Positions 34,860 to 43,299 of a DNA stretch of 50,788 nt are shown one piece after another (position 1 is the stretch's first letter; each line of letters begins with the position of its first letter). The position numbers and the translations under genes were made by a program. Under the pieces are notes generated by a model. The model had not been told where the DNA came from, ran no database searches, and saw nothing but the letters and a program-made list of their open reading frames with translations. The stretch covers positions 1 through 50,788 of the forward strand of contig JAWXBK010000039.1 in NCBI GenBank assembly GCA_034439975.1, written 5' to 3'. Source of the DNA: JAWXBK01 sp034439975. Its GTDB lineage: Bacteria; Pseudomonadota; Alphaproteobacteria; Dongiales; Dongiaceae.

Positions 34860-35183
34860 ATGGCCGGAACCGAAACCGACATGCTGCAGCAGGCGGCCGA
34901 CTGGCGCCGCGCCGGCAAGGGCGTCGCGATCGCCACCGTGGTCGCGACCTGGGGCTCCTCGCCCCGCCCGGTCGGCAGCCAGATGATCGTAGACGATCAG
35001 GGCGCCATGATCGGTTCGGTCTCCGGCGGTTGCATCGAGGGAGCCATCGTCCGAGAGGCCCTGGAGATCATGCGCGACGGCACCTCGCGTCTGCTCGATT
35101 TCGGCATCAGCAACGAACAGGCCTGGGAGGTTGGGCTCGCCTGCGGCGGCAAGCTACAGGTCTACCTCGAGGCCCTTGCGTGA
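34860..35183 (+). CDS. XdhC/CoxF N-terminal domain protein
   Basis: A 107-residue protein consisting of the XdhC_CoxI N-terminal domain only: GVAIATVVATWGSSPRPVGS, GAMIGSVSGGCIEGAIV and LACGGKLQVYLE. In full-length XdhC this domain holds the molybdenum cofactor with the conserved Cys of SGGCIEG and the final CGG motif, both present. The Rossmann half is encoded by the next gene, overlapping by 4 bp, so the two probably form one functional unit. Known role of XdhC: bind newly made cofactor, protect it during sulfuration and pass it to the apo-enzyme. Confidence 0.87.
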   Translation: MAGTETDMLQQAADWRRAGKGVAIATVVATWGSSPRPVGSQMIVDDQGAMIGSVSGGCIEGAIVREALEIMRDGTSRLLDFGISNEQAWEVGLACGGKLQVYLEALA

Positions 35184-35908
35184 AGACCGACCTGCTCGAC
35201 CGCTTGCTCGAGGCGCGCGCGGCCGGCCGGCCTGTCGCGCTCGTGACCGATCTCGGCGATCACCGGCAATGCCTCGTGTTCGCCGATGGCGTCACCGGAC
35301 GGGCCATGCTCGATAAGGACGAACTGCCGGCGGTGCGCGAAGCGCTGGCGCAGGACCGCAGCGGTCTCATCGACCGACCCGATCGACAGCTCTTCGTGCA
35401 TGCCTTCAATCCGCCCGAACGCGCGATCATCGTCGGCGCGGTTCATGTCGCACAGGTTCTGGCGCCGATGGCGGCGCTGGCCGGTTACGCCGTCACCATC
35501 GTCGATCCGCGCCGCGCATTCGCGACGGATACACGCTTTCCCGGCGTGACGCTGGTCGACGAATGGCCCGACGAGGCATTCGAGCGGCTTGCACCGGACG
35601 CGCGAACTGCCATCATTACACTGACGCACGACCCAAAGATCGACGACCCGGCGCTGGCGGCGGCACTTGCCTCGCCTGCCTTCTATATCGGCGCGCTCGG
35701 CAGCACGCGCACCCATGCCGGCCGCCTCGAACGGCTCGCGGCGCGCGGCTTCACGCCCGACGATCTCGCGCGCATCCACGGCCCCATCGGGTTGGCGATC
35801 GGTGCAAAGACACCGGCGGAAATTGCGATCTCGATCCTGGCCGAACTGACTGCGGTTCGGCGCGGCAAGGCAACGCCTGCAAAGGCGACGCGCGAGGCCG
35901 CGGCATGA
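35180..35908 (+). CDS. XdhC/CoxI C-terminal Rossmann domain protein
   Basis: About 242 residues starting at GTG 35180 (GTGA overlap with the preceding gene). A short N-terminal XdhC-like remnant (KTDLLDRLLEARAAGRPVALVTDLG) is followed by the XdhC Rossmann domain: AIIVGAVHVAQVLAPMAALAGY (dinucleotide-type loop), VTIVDPRRAFAT, AIITLTHDPKIDDPAL, YIGALGSTRTHAGRLERL and IHGPIGLAIGAKTPAEIAISI. The frame extends upstream, but that part has no homology. It acts with the neighbouring N-terminal domain in cofactor delivery to CoxL. Confidence 0.87.
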   Translation: MKTDLLDRLLEARAAGRPVALVTDLGDHRQCLVFADGVTGRAMLDKDELPAVREALAQDRSGLIDRPDRQLFVHAFNPPERAIIVGAVHVAQVLAPMAALAGYAVTIVDPRRAFATDTRFPGVTLVDEWPDEAFERLAPDARTAIITLTHDPKIDDPALAAALASPAFYIGALGSTRTHAGRLERLAARGFTPDDLARIHGPIGLAIGAKTPAEIAISILAELTAVRRGKATPAKATREAAA

Positions 35909-37533
35909 TCTTCGCCGATTTGCCGGTCGCAGATTGCGAAGGCGCGCTGCTGGTGCACAGCATCCGCAGCAACGGTATCAGCTTCCGAAAAGGTCGTGTG
36001 CTGACCGCATCGGATATCGAGGCATTGCAACAGGCCGGCATCGCGTGCGTTACCGTGGTCCGGTTCGAGCCGAACGATATCGGCGAAGACGAAGCGGCAG
36101 CCGCGATCGCCCGCGCGACTGCCGGATCCCATCTCGACGTTGCGCAACCGTTTACGGGTCGCTGCAATCTCATTGCCGCCACGCACGGGCTCGCCGTCAT
36201 CGACCGCGGTTGCATCGATGCGCTCAATCTCGTCGATGAATCCGTCACGATCGCGACCCTGCCGCCGTTCGAGGCGGTTCAGCCCGGCGATATGGTGGCA
36301 ACCGTCAAGATCATGCCGTTTGCGATCAGCGGGACGCTGCTCGAACGCGCGCTCGCTGCGCTTCCCAAGATCCCGCCCTTGCGCATTGCGCCCTTTCGGG
36401 CCCGACCCGTCGCGCTGATCCAGACGCGGTTGCCGGGCATCAAGGAGAGCGTGCTCGACAAGACGGTCGACATCATCAACGGCCGGTTGGCCGCGATGGG
36501 CGTGCCGCCGCTGGTCGAACGCCGCTGCGCGCACGCGACCGCAGCGGTCACCGATGAAATCCGCGCAGCGCTTCAACGCGGTGCCGAACTCGTGCTCATC
36601 GCCGGCGCATCGGCCATCACCGACCGGCGCGACGTGCTGCCGGCCGGCATCGAGGGTGCCGGCGGGACGGTCGAGCATTTCGGCATGCCGGTCGATCCGG
36701 GTAATCTGCTATTGCTGGCGCGACATGGCGCCCTACCGGTGCTGGGCCTGCCGGGCTGCGTACGATCGCCCAAGCTCAACGGCTTCGACTGGGTGCTGCA
36801 ACGCCTGATGGCCGATCTGCCGGTCACGCCGCGCGACATCATGCAGATGGGCGTCGGCGGTCTACTGAAAGAGATTCCGAGCCGCCCACAACCGCGCGCC
36901 GAACGGCCGGCGATCGCGCCGCGGGCACCACGGGTCGCCGCCATCGTTCTCGCCGCCGGTCGCTCGACGCGTATGGGCGGTGCCAACAAGCTGATGGCGG
37001 AGCTCGACGGCAAGCCGCTGCTGCTGCATGCGGTCGATGCCGCTTTGGCCTCGCGCGCCCGGCCGGTCGTCGTGGTCGCGGGCAACGAGGCCGATCGGGT
37101 GCGCGCGACGTTGGCCGGCCGCGCGGTCGAACTGGTAGACAATCCGGATTTCGCTTCGGGCCTGAGCGCCTCGCTCGCCTGCGGCCTGCGGGCGCTGCCG
37201 GGGGATGTCGATGGAACTGCGGTCCTGCTCGGCGACATGCCGCAGATCGGACCGGCGACGATCGACAGGCTGATCGCTGCTTTCAATCCGATCGAGGGGC
37301 GCGCGATCTGCGTGCCGACCTTCGGCGGCAAACGCGGCAATCCCGTCCTATGGGCGCGCCGCTTCTTCGCCGAGATCGAGGCGCTCGCCGGCGATGTCGG
37401 TGCCAAGCATCTGATCGGCGACTATGCCGACCTCGTCGCCGAGGTCGCGATGCCCGACGATGCGGTGTTGGTCGACATCGACACACCCGAGGCGCTCGCG
37501 ATCGCACGCGAACCGGGAAGACGGCCAGCATGA
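35905..37533 (+). CDS. Molybdopterin-binding / MobA-like cytidylyltransferase fusion
   Basis: A 542-residue two-domain protein. Residues 1-335 form a MoeA/MogA-like molybdopterin-binding part (KGRVLTASDIEALQQAGI, ELVLIAGASAITDRRDVLPAG, and FGMPVDPGNLLLLARHG). Residues 345-535 are a MocA/MobA-type nucleotidyltransferase (VLAAGRSTRMGGANKLMAEL from about 348; VLLGDMPQI; NPVLWARRFF). The fusion would take molybdopterin to the cytosine dinucleotide form used by xanthine oxidase-type enzymes such as CoxL. It overlaps both neighbours by 4 bp. Confidence 0.87.
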   Translation: MIFADLPVADCEGALLVHSIRSNGISFRKGRVLTASDIEALQQAGIACVTVVRFEPNDIGEDEAAAAIARATAGSHLDVAQPFTGRCNLIAATHGLAVIDRGCIDALNLVDESVTIATLPPFEAVQPGDMVATVKIMPFAISGTLLERALAALPKIPPLRIAPFRARPVALIQTRLPGIKESVLDKTVDIINGRLAAMGVPPLVERRCAHATAAVTDEIRAALQRGAELVLIAGASAITDRRDVLPAGIEGAGGTVEHFGMPVDPGNLLLLARHGALPVLGLPGCVRSPKLNGFDWVLQRLMADLPVTPRDIMQMGVGGLLKEIPSRPQPRAERPAIAPRAPRVAAIVLAAGRSTRMGGANKLMAELDGKPLLLHAVDAALASRARPVVVVAGNEADRVRATLAGRAVELVDNPDFASGLSASLACGLRALPGDVDGTAVLLGDMPQIGPATIDRLIAAFNPIEGRAICVPTFGGKRGNPVLWARRFFAEIEALAGDVGAKHLIGDYADLVAEVAMPDDAVLVDIDTPEALAIAREPGRRPA

Positions 37534-38753
37534 ATTTCGATGTCGCGTCGTTGCGCGCGCAATTTCCGATCCTGTCGGAGCGTCCTGGCGGGCGGCCGAT
37601 CCACTATCTCGACAATGCCGCAACCGCGCAGACGCCGCAGAGCGTCATCGATGCGGTGTCCCGTCACGAAGCGACCAGCCGCGGTAATATCTTTCGCGGC
37701 ATTCATCGCCTCGCCGAAATGGCGACCGAGGCCTATCAGAACGCGCGGGGCGACGTTGCCCTTTATCTCGGCGTCACAGATTCGGACGAAATTGTCTTCA
37801 CCGGCGGCACGACGGCTGGTGTCAACTTGCTCGCGCATAGCTTTGGCGAAACGCTGCAAGCGGGCGACGAGATCCTGATCAGCGATCTCGAACATCATTC
37901 CAACATCGTGCCGTGGCAGATGCTGCGCGAACGCAAGGGTATCGTCCTGCGCTGGCTGCCCGTCACCGACGAGGGACGGCTCTATCTCGATGCGCTCGCC
38001 GATCATATCGGCCCGCGCACCCGGCTGATCGCGCTCACCCATGTGTCTAATGTCACCGGCGCCGCGACCGACGTCGGTCGCGTCGTCGAAGCCGCGCGCC
38101 GCGTCGGAGCTCGCGTCATGCTCGATGGCGCCCAGCGCGCGCCGCACGGTCCGATCGACCTGCCAGCACTCGGTATCGACTTCTATGCGTTCTCCGGCCA
38201 CAAGGCCTACGGCCCGAACGGCATTGGCGTGATTTGGGGGCGGCGCGAGCTGCTGGAGGCGCTGCCGCCCTTTCTCGGCGGCGGACACATGATCCATCGC
38301 GTCACGCGCGAGCGGTCGACCTATGCCGAGATCCCGCATCGGTTCGAAGCCGGCACGATGCCGATCGCACAGGCGGTCGGCATGGCAGCCGCCTTGCGCT
38401 GGTCGATGGCACTCGACTGGAAGGCCGCGACCGCGCACACCCAGCGACTGACCGAGCGACTGCTGCACGGGATCGCAAATATTGAAAGCGCGCGGATCGT
38501 CGGTCCCCTCGGGCTTCAGGGGCGCATCGGCGTCGTCTCGTTCGATCTGCCGGGGCTGCATCCGCACGACATCTGTCAGATACTCGATGGGCACGGTGTC
38601 GCGCTGCGCGGCGGCCATCATTGCTGCCAGATCCTGATGGATCGTTTCGATCTTGCCGGCACCACCCGCGCCAGTATCGCGCCTTATAACGACGATGCCG
38701 ACATCGATGCCTGCCTCGACGGCCTCAAAGACGCGGTCCGACGGCTTCGATGA
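37530..38753 (+). CDS. SufS-type cysteine desulfurase
   Basis: A 407-residue class V aminotransferase-fold PLP enzyme. The Schiff-base lysine is K225 in FSGHKAYGPNG; the sulfur-carrying cysteine is C365 in RGGHHCCQ, aligning with E. coli SufS C364, and the length matches SufS (406). An extra Cys (C366) follows directly. It should take sulfur from cysteine. Its position between cofactor genes and a SufU-like gene suggests it supplies the sulfido ligand of the Mo cofactor and/or the CoxS clusters rather than general Fe-S assembly; no sufBCD is present. Confidence 0.88.
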   Translation: MNFDVASLRAQFPILSERPGGRPIHYLDNAATAQTPQSVIDAVSRHEATSRGNIFRGIHRLAEMATEAYQNARGDVALYLGVTDSDEIVFTGGTTAGVNLLAHSFGETLQAGDEILISDLEHHSNIVPWQMLRERKGIVLRWLPVTDEGRLYLDALADHIGPRTRLIALTHVSNVTGAATDVGRVVEAARRVGARVMLDGAQRAPHGPIDLPALGIDFYAFSGHKAYGPNGIGVIWGRRELLEALPPFLGGGHMIHRVTRERSTYAEIPHRFEAGTMPIAQAVGMAAALRWSMALDWKAATAHTQRLTERLLHGIANIESARIVGPLGLQGRIGVVSFDLPGLHPHDICQILDGHGVALRGGHHCCQILMDRFDLAGTTRASIAPYNDDADIDACLDGLKDAVRRLR

Positions 38754-39178
38754 GCGACGATCTCTATCACCAGCGGCTCGTTGCCCTCGCGCGCGCGGCC
38801 GATGGCGCCGGTAATTTGCCGCCGCCGGCGCTTTCAGGCGAAGCCGACAATCCGCTCTGCGGCGATCGCGTGCGGATGACATTGCGGCTCGAGGACGGGC
38901 GGATCGCTGCCCTCGCTCACAAGACTCGCGGCTGCCTGCTCTGCGAAGCTGCCGCCGCGGCAATCGGCCGGCGCGCGCCGGGCAATAGCACCGATGATAT
39001 CCATTTGATCGCCGCGCGCCTGCGCGATTGGCTGAAGAACGGCACCGATCTGCCGACCGGCACATGGCCGGAGTTCGCCGATTTCGCGCCGGTTCGCGCG
39101 GTGAAATCGCGTCATGACTGCGTGCTGCTGCCGTTCCGCGCACTCATCGAAGCGCTGAAGGAAATCGACCCGCGCTGA
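38750..39178 (+). CDS. SufU-like sulfurtransferase / IscU-fold protein
   Basis: A 142-residue IscU-fold protein. Likely metal or sulfur ligands are C37 and D39 (PLCGDR), C62 (RGCLLCEA, with an extra C65) and C124 (RHDCVLLP). The spacing 37-39-62-124 equals that of B. subtilis SufU zinc ligands C41, D43, C66 and C128 as I recall them, so this looks like a SufU-type sulfur acceptor partnered with SufS. SufU is mainly a Gram-positive protein. It is the last gene of the Cox maturation run and overlaps the SufS-like gene by 4 bp. Confidence 0.85.
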   Translation: MSDDLYHQRLVALARAADGAGNLPPPALSGEADNPLCGDRVRMTLRLEDGRIAALAHKTRGCLLCEAAAAAIGRRAPGNSTDDIHLIAARLRDWLKNGTDLPTGTWPEFADFAPVRAVKSRHDCVLLPFRALIEALKEIDPR

Positions 39179-39191
39179 GCGGAGCGTCGCA

Positions 39192-39644
39192 TCAGGGGTT
39201 GCTTGGCGCGTTCTCCGCGAGGAACCCGGCGGCGGCCTCCGCGCCTTCCGTCTCGCACCAACGGCGAAACCCACCGAGCCCGCGATTCGACCATTCCAGA
39301 TCGGCGGCCGTCCAGCCCGCAATCCGCGCGCGGCGATGCGCGTCCTCGGCTGCACTGGTTTCCGCAAGGATACGATCGCGGGCGAGTTCGAACCCGGTAG
39401 CGACTTGAGGATCCACAAGGCTGCAATACTCGACCACCGAGAACCGGTAATAGACTGCGGTCAGCGGATCGGCCGGCTCTGCGGATGCGGGCTCCGACGC
39501 AAACGCGGCTCCACCGGCCGGCAGTGCCGCAACGCCCATCGCCACCGCGATGGCGGCTGCCATAGAGTGGCTGCTGTGGGAGACCCCTGCCATCGCCGGA
39601 TTGGACGCCGCCGCCGTCAGCCCGTCAAACTTGGGGCCCGTCAA
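39192..39644 (-). CDS. Small exported hypothetical protein
   Basis: Up to 150 residues; I do not recognise the family. A hydrophobic Ala-rich segment (MAAAIAVAMGVAALPAGGAA) looks like a signal peptide with cleavage near AFASEP. The mature part has two Cys (VVEYCSLVDP and RRWCETEG) that could form a disulfide, and helical DAHRRARIAGWTAADLEW. The start is uncertain: the longest ATG (39644) lies inside a tandem repeat, while internal ATGs at 39593 and 39563 would give a more normal signal peptide. Converges on the SufU-like gene with 13 bp between. Confidence 0.6.
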   Translation of the reverse strand: MTGPKFDGLTAAASNPAMAGVSHSSHSMAAAIAVAMGVAALPAGGAAFASEPASAEPADPLTAVYYRFSVVEYCSLVDPQVATGFELARDRILAETSAAEDAHRRARIAGWTAADLEWSNRGLGGFRRWCETEGAEAAAGFLAENAPSNP

Positions 39645-39668
39645 ACTTGGGACCCGTCAAACCTGTGT
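39621..39668. repeat. Three tandem copies of a 16 bp unit
   Basis: CCCGTCAAACTTGGGG (39621-39636), CCCGTCAAACTTGGGA (39637-39652) and CCCGTCAAACCTGTGT (39653-39668): copies 1 and 2 differ at the last base and copy 3 has diverged at its 3' end. The array lies between the divergent starts of two small exported proteins, so it may hold operator copies, or it may be a slippage product. Confidence 0.8.
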
Positions 39669-39755
39669 CGGCAGGGCCGCAATCCGGCACAGGCGTCGAC
39701 GAAAGCCCCGATCCGGCTTGCCAAAACCCGTGCCGGTGGATTCCATAGGCCGGTC

Positions 39756-40418
39756 ATGCTGCCCTGCCGCCTCGCTGTAGTTACGATGATGCTTCTACTC
39801 GCCGGCTGTTCCGCCGCGCGGGAGGAATCGCGTATCGCAGCCATGGTGCCGCTCGATGCCACGGTTGCATCGTTCGATGTCTGCCACGGCACGAGCTGCA
39901 CCGTTCGCACGCCTGTCGGGCTGAGCGACGAACAATGGGAACGAATTACCGAGGTCTTCGCCCGCAGCGCGAAGTCGGCCGCCGCCGAGCGCCAGGACAT
40001 CGCGCACGCCATCGCCTTGTTCGAGCGCTTTGTCGGCGAGAAGACCGGCACCATGCACGATGTCGGCGGCAATCTTGCCGTCGCCGACCAGGCTGGGCAA
40101 CTCGACTGCATCGACGAATCGGTCAACACGACGACCTATCTGCGTCTCTTGAAGGATGCGGACCTGCTGCAGTGGCACGACGTCGCGTTCCCAGCGCACC
40201 GCAATCCGAACCTGATCGACTTTCACAACACGGCCGTGATTATCGAACGGGACAACCGGATGTACTGGGCTGTCGATTCATGGTTCCGACCCAACGCACA
40301 CGATCCCTACATCGTGCCGCTGACTGCCTGGTATGCAGGCTGGCGGCCGGGTGACGGCACACTTTCCGTCAGTACGGCGCCGTCGGAAACACCCGAACCG
40401 GACGATACCGAAAACTGA
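39756..40418 (+). CDS. Lipoprotein with a possible transglutaminase-like fold
   Basis: A 220-residue lipoprotein: signal VVTMMLLLAGCSAA with lipobox LLAGC at about residue 19. The mature protein contains GQLDCIDESVNTTTYLRLL, DFHNTAVIIERDNRMYWAVDSW. The order Cys ... His ... Asp (C in LDCIDE, H in DFHNTA, D in AVDSW) and the strand pattern resemble bacterial transglutaminase-like cysteine peptidases; this is an inference. The ATG at 39756 was chosen for the signal peptide; an alternative is 39786. Convergent with the aldolase gene, 30 bp apart. Confidence 0.7.
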   Translation: MLPCRLAVVTMMLLLAGCSAAREESRIAAMVPLDATVASFDVCHGTSCTVRTPVGLSDEQWERITEVFARSAKSAAAERQDIAHAIALFERFVGEKTGTMHDVGGNLAVADQAGQLDCIDESVNTTTYLRLLKDADLLQWHDVAFPAHRNPNLIDFHNTAVIIERDNRMYWAVDSWFRPNAHDPYIVPLTAWYAGWRPGDGTLSVSTAPSETPEPDDTEN

Positions 40419-40448
40419 ACCAGTGACGGACGAGCAATATGCGCGCGA

Positions 40449-41186
40449 TCAGCGTGCGTATTCGGGTTCGTCGCGATCCAGCAGGCGCTTCATCGCCGTG
40501 AAATGAGCGAGCGCCAGCACGGGCTGCTCCTGGCGGAGCTGTTCGCCGGTGAGACGCTGGACATCTTCGGCCAGTCGATTAAGCGGGCGACCCGTCGAAA
40601 GTGCAAGCACCTGAACGCGGGCCGCGCGCTCGAGATAGTAAAGATCGTCGAATGCTTCCGCGACGGTACGCCCGACAACGATGACACCGTGACTCGCCAG
40701 GAACAGTACGCGCTTGGTGCCGATGCAACTCGCAAGCCGGTCGCCCTCGCCGCCTTCGAGCACGACGCCGCCGTAATTATCGTCATAGGCAATGTCGTCG
40801 TGGAAACGCAGCGCATTCTGCTCGACCGGCTCAAGACGGCCGCGATGCAGGCAGGTAAGCGCCGTCGAATAGGGCATGTGCGAATGCAGCACGCAGGCCG
40901 CGTTAGGATGCGCGGCATGAATGCGCGAATGGATATGGAACGCGCTGGCCTCGGCCCGGCCCTCGCCTTCGAGGATGTTGCCGTCGGTATCCAGGGTCAG
41001 GAGGTTGCTTGCGGTCAGTTCCGACCAGTGCAATCCGTAGGGGTTGAGCAGGAACCGGCCTTCCGCGCCCGGCACCGCGAGACTGAAATGGTTGCATACG
41101 CCTTCGTGCAGCTCATATCGCACGGCGAGGCGAAAGGCCGCCGCGAGATCGATACGGGCTTCGCGTTCCGAGTTGCTGATTGTCAT
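40449..41186 (-). CDS. Class II aldolase/adducin family protein
   Basis: A 245-residue cytoplasmic protein of the class II aldolase/adducin fold. Zinc-binding histidines are in VLHSHMPYSTAL (HxH) and a third in FLASHGVIVVG; the N-terminal GVCNHFSLAVPG is the phosphate or substrate loop. L-fuculose-phosphate aldolase and related dehydratases share the fold, so the reaction is open. The start at 41186 (MTISNSER) has GGGGA upstream; the longer frame is not supported. Confidence 0.82.
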   Translation of the reverse strand: MTISNSEREARIDLAAAFRLAVRYELHEGVCNHFSLAVPGAEGRFLLNPYGLHWSELTASNLLTLDTDGNILEGEGRAEASAFHIHSRIHAAHPNAACVLHSHMPYSTALTCLHRGRLEPVEQNALRFHDDIAYDDNYGGVVLEGGEGDRLASCIGTKRVLFLASHGVIVVGRTVAEAFDDLYYLERAARVQVLALSTGRPLNRLAEDVQRLTGEQLRQEQPVLALAHFTAMKRLLDRDEPEYAR

Positions 41187-41436
41187 GTGTTTTCCCCGGC
41201 CTGGTGCCGCAGATCGATCGAATCTGGCGCGGCGGGCATCATGTCGTGCCCCTGCCGGCGATGGCAAGCCGCCCAAAGACGCCGTCGACCGCCCCTCGGC
41301 CCGGCGCTAGACTTGGCCGGTACGGTGCGGATGACCGCACCCGAACGACGCCGCCGGGCCGCCTGAAATCGCTCGACCGAGTTCGCCGACCGAAATCGCT
41401 GACCGACGACGCGATATCAGAGCCAGGGAGGGCCGA

Positions 41437-42009
41437 ATGGCAGTCTCAATCCACCCGTCCGTTGATAACGGTTTCAAACCGGCTGCGGCAAATTTTGCCG
41501 GCGGCACGCTGACCTGCAAATGTGCAAAGGATCCCGTCACGGTCTCGATCAAGGGACAAAGCGCGCATAATCATGTCTGCGGTTGCACCAAATGCTGGAA
41601 GCCGGCCGGCGCGCAATTCTCGATGGTCGCCGTCGTTCCGCGCGACAATCTCAAGGTCGGCGCGAACGCGAACAAACTCAAGATCGTGGACGAGAGTGCC
41701 GCGATCCAGCGTTACGCCTGCTCCGGCTGCGGCACGCACATGTATGGCCGCATCGAGAACAAGGGCCACCCACTCCACGGCCTGGACTTCATCCACACGG
41801 AGCTCTCGAAGGAACAAGGCTGGTCGCCGCCGGAGTTCGCGGCCTTCGTATCCTCGATCATCGAATCGGGCGCCAGCGCCGGCCAGATGGGTGCGGTCCG
41901 CCAACGTTTGCGCGATCTAAAGCTTGAGCCCTATGACGCGCTGTCGCCGCCGATCATGGACCTGATCGCATCGCATGTTGCGAAGGCGAAAGGCACATAC
42001 AAGGCGTAG
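41437..42009 (+). CDS. gfa: S-(hydroxymethyl)glutathione synthase (GFA)
   Basis: A 190-residue zinc protein that speeds the addition of formaldehyde to glutathione, or carries glutathione. Cysteine ligands of the GFA fold are CKCAKD, CGCTKCWKP and CSGCGTHMYGRIE. C-terminal helices KLEPYDALSPPIMDLIASHVA match the family's long form. It opens the formaldehyde oxidation set with frmA (167 bp downstream) and fghA. Confidence 0.92.
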   Translation: MAVSIHPSVDNGFKPAAANFAGGTLTCKCAKDPVTVSIKGQSAHNHVCGCTKCWKPAGAQFSMVAVVPRDNLKVGANANKLKIVDESAAIQRYACSGCGTHMYGRIENKGHPLHGLDFIHTELSKEQGWSPPEFAAFVSSIIESGASAGQMGAVRQRLRDLKLEPYDALSPPIMDLIASHVAKAKGTYKA

Positions 42010-42031
42010 TTCAATCGGAACCGACGTTGCC

Positions 42032-42050
42032 GGGCCGCCTCTGGCGGCCC
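42032..42050 (+). terminator. GC-rich hairpin between gfa and frmA
   Basis: GGGCCGCC (42032-42039) pairs with GGCGGCCC (42043-42050) around TCT. Only GCTTCGTT follows, so termination would be partial or this is an mRNA stabiliser. Confidence 0.4.
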
Positions 42051-42175
42051 GCTTCGTTCCGGGCGTTACGCAAATCTTGCGCCAGACTTGATGGCGTGCA
42101 TTCCTGCGGGCCGCATCCGGTGCTGTTCGGGGGCGTATTTTCCGCCGCTGGTTCATTGGGTAAGGGAGGAAGACG

Positions 42176-43285
42176 ATGAAGGTTCGTGCTGCCGTCGCGC
42201 ACAAGGCAGGCGCGCCGCTGGTCATCGAGGAAGTCGATCTCGAAGGCCCGAAGGCTGGCGAAGTGTTGGTCGAAATCAAGGCAACCGGCATCTGCCATAC
42301 CGACGAGTTCACCTTGTCGGGCGCAGATCCCGAAGGGCTATTCCCCGCGATCCTGGGTCATGAGGGTGCCGGCATCGTCGTTGATGTCGGCCCGGACGTG
42401 CGGAGCCTCAAGAAGGGGGATCACGTCATCCCCCTCTACACGCCCGAATGCCGGCAATGCGAATACTGCCTTAGCCGCAAGACCAATCTCTGCCAGGCGA
42501 TCCGCGCAACGCAGGGCAAGGGCCTGCTCCCCGATGGTACGACCCGCTTCTCCCTTAAGGGCAAGCCGATTTTCCATTACATGGGTACATCGACCTTCGC
42601 GAATTACACGGTCGTACCCGAGATCGCGCTTGCGAAGATCCGTTCGGACGCGCCGTTCGACAAGGTCTGCTATATCGGCTGCGGCGTGACGACCGGCATC
42701 GGTGCGGTCATCAACACCGCGCGCGTCGAGCCCGGCGCCAACGTGGTCGTGTTCGGCCTCGGCGGCATCGGCCTCAACGTCCTACAGGGCGCGCGCATGG
42801 CGGGTGCGAACATGATCGTCGGCGTCGACATCAATCCCGGCCGCGAGGCGCTCGCGCGCAAGTTCGGCATGACGCATTTCGTCAATCCGAAAGAGATCAA
42901 GGGCGATGTCGTTGCGCATCTGGTCGAGCTGACCAAGGGCGGCGCCGACTACAGCTTCGAATGCGTCGGCAACACGACTCTGATGCGCCAGGCGCTGGAA
43001 TGCTGCCACAAGGGCTGGGGCGTGAGCGTCATCATCGGCGTCGCCGGTGCGGGGCAGGAAATCTCGACCCGCCCGTTCCAGCTCGTCACCGGTCGCGTCT
43101 GGAAGGGTACGGCCTTCGGCGGAGCGCGCGGACGCACCGACGTGCCGCATATCGTCGACTGGTACATGGACAAGAAGATCAACATCGACGATCTGATCAC
43201 CCATGTCCTGCCGCTCGAACGCATCAACGAAGGTTTCGACCTGATGCATGCCGGCAAGTCAATCCGCACCGTCGTCGTCTATTGA
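42176..43285 (+). CDS. frmA: S-(hydroxymethyl)glutathione dehydrogenase / class III alcohol dehydrogenase
   Basis: A 369-residue zinc-dependent dehydrogenase that oxidises S-hydroxymethylglutathione to S-formylglutathione with NAD+. Catalytic zinc ligands are in GICHTDEFTLSG and GHEGAGIV plus the Cys of YIGCGVTTGIGA; the structural zinc site is CRQCEYCLSRKTNLC; the NAD loop is VFGLGGIGLNVLQGARMAGA. Length is that of class III ADH. GGGAGG lies upstream. It is 14 bp before the carnitine-dehydrogenase-like gene. Confidence 0.95.
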   Translation: MKVRAAVAHKAGAPLVIEEVDLEGPKAGEVLVEIKATGICHTDEFTLSGADPEGLFPAILGHEGAGIVVDVGPDVRSLKKGDHVIPLYTPECRQCEYCLSRKTNLCQAIRATQGKGLLPDGTTRFSLKGKPIFHYMGTSTFANYTVVPEIALAKIRSDAPFDKVCYIGCGVTTGIGAVINTARVEPGANVVVFGLGGIGLNVLQGARMAGANMIVGVDINPGREALARKFGMTHFVNPKEIKGDVVAHLVELTKGGADYSFECVGNTTLMRQALECCHKGWGVSVIIGVAGAGQEISTRPFQLVTGRVWKGTAFGGARGRTDVPHIVDWYMDKKINIDDLITHVLPLERINEGFDLMHAGKSIRTVVVY

Positions 43286-43299
43286 TTGGAACGCACATC

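Noticed and set aside
39621..39668. CRISPR array
   Set aside because: The three 16 bp units are directly adjacent with no spacers, and no cas genes are present.
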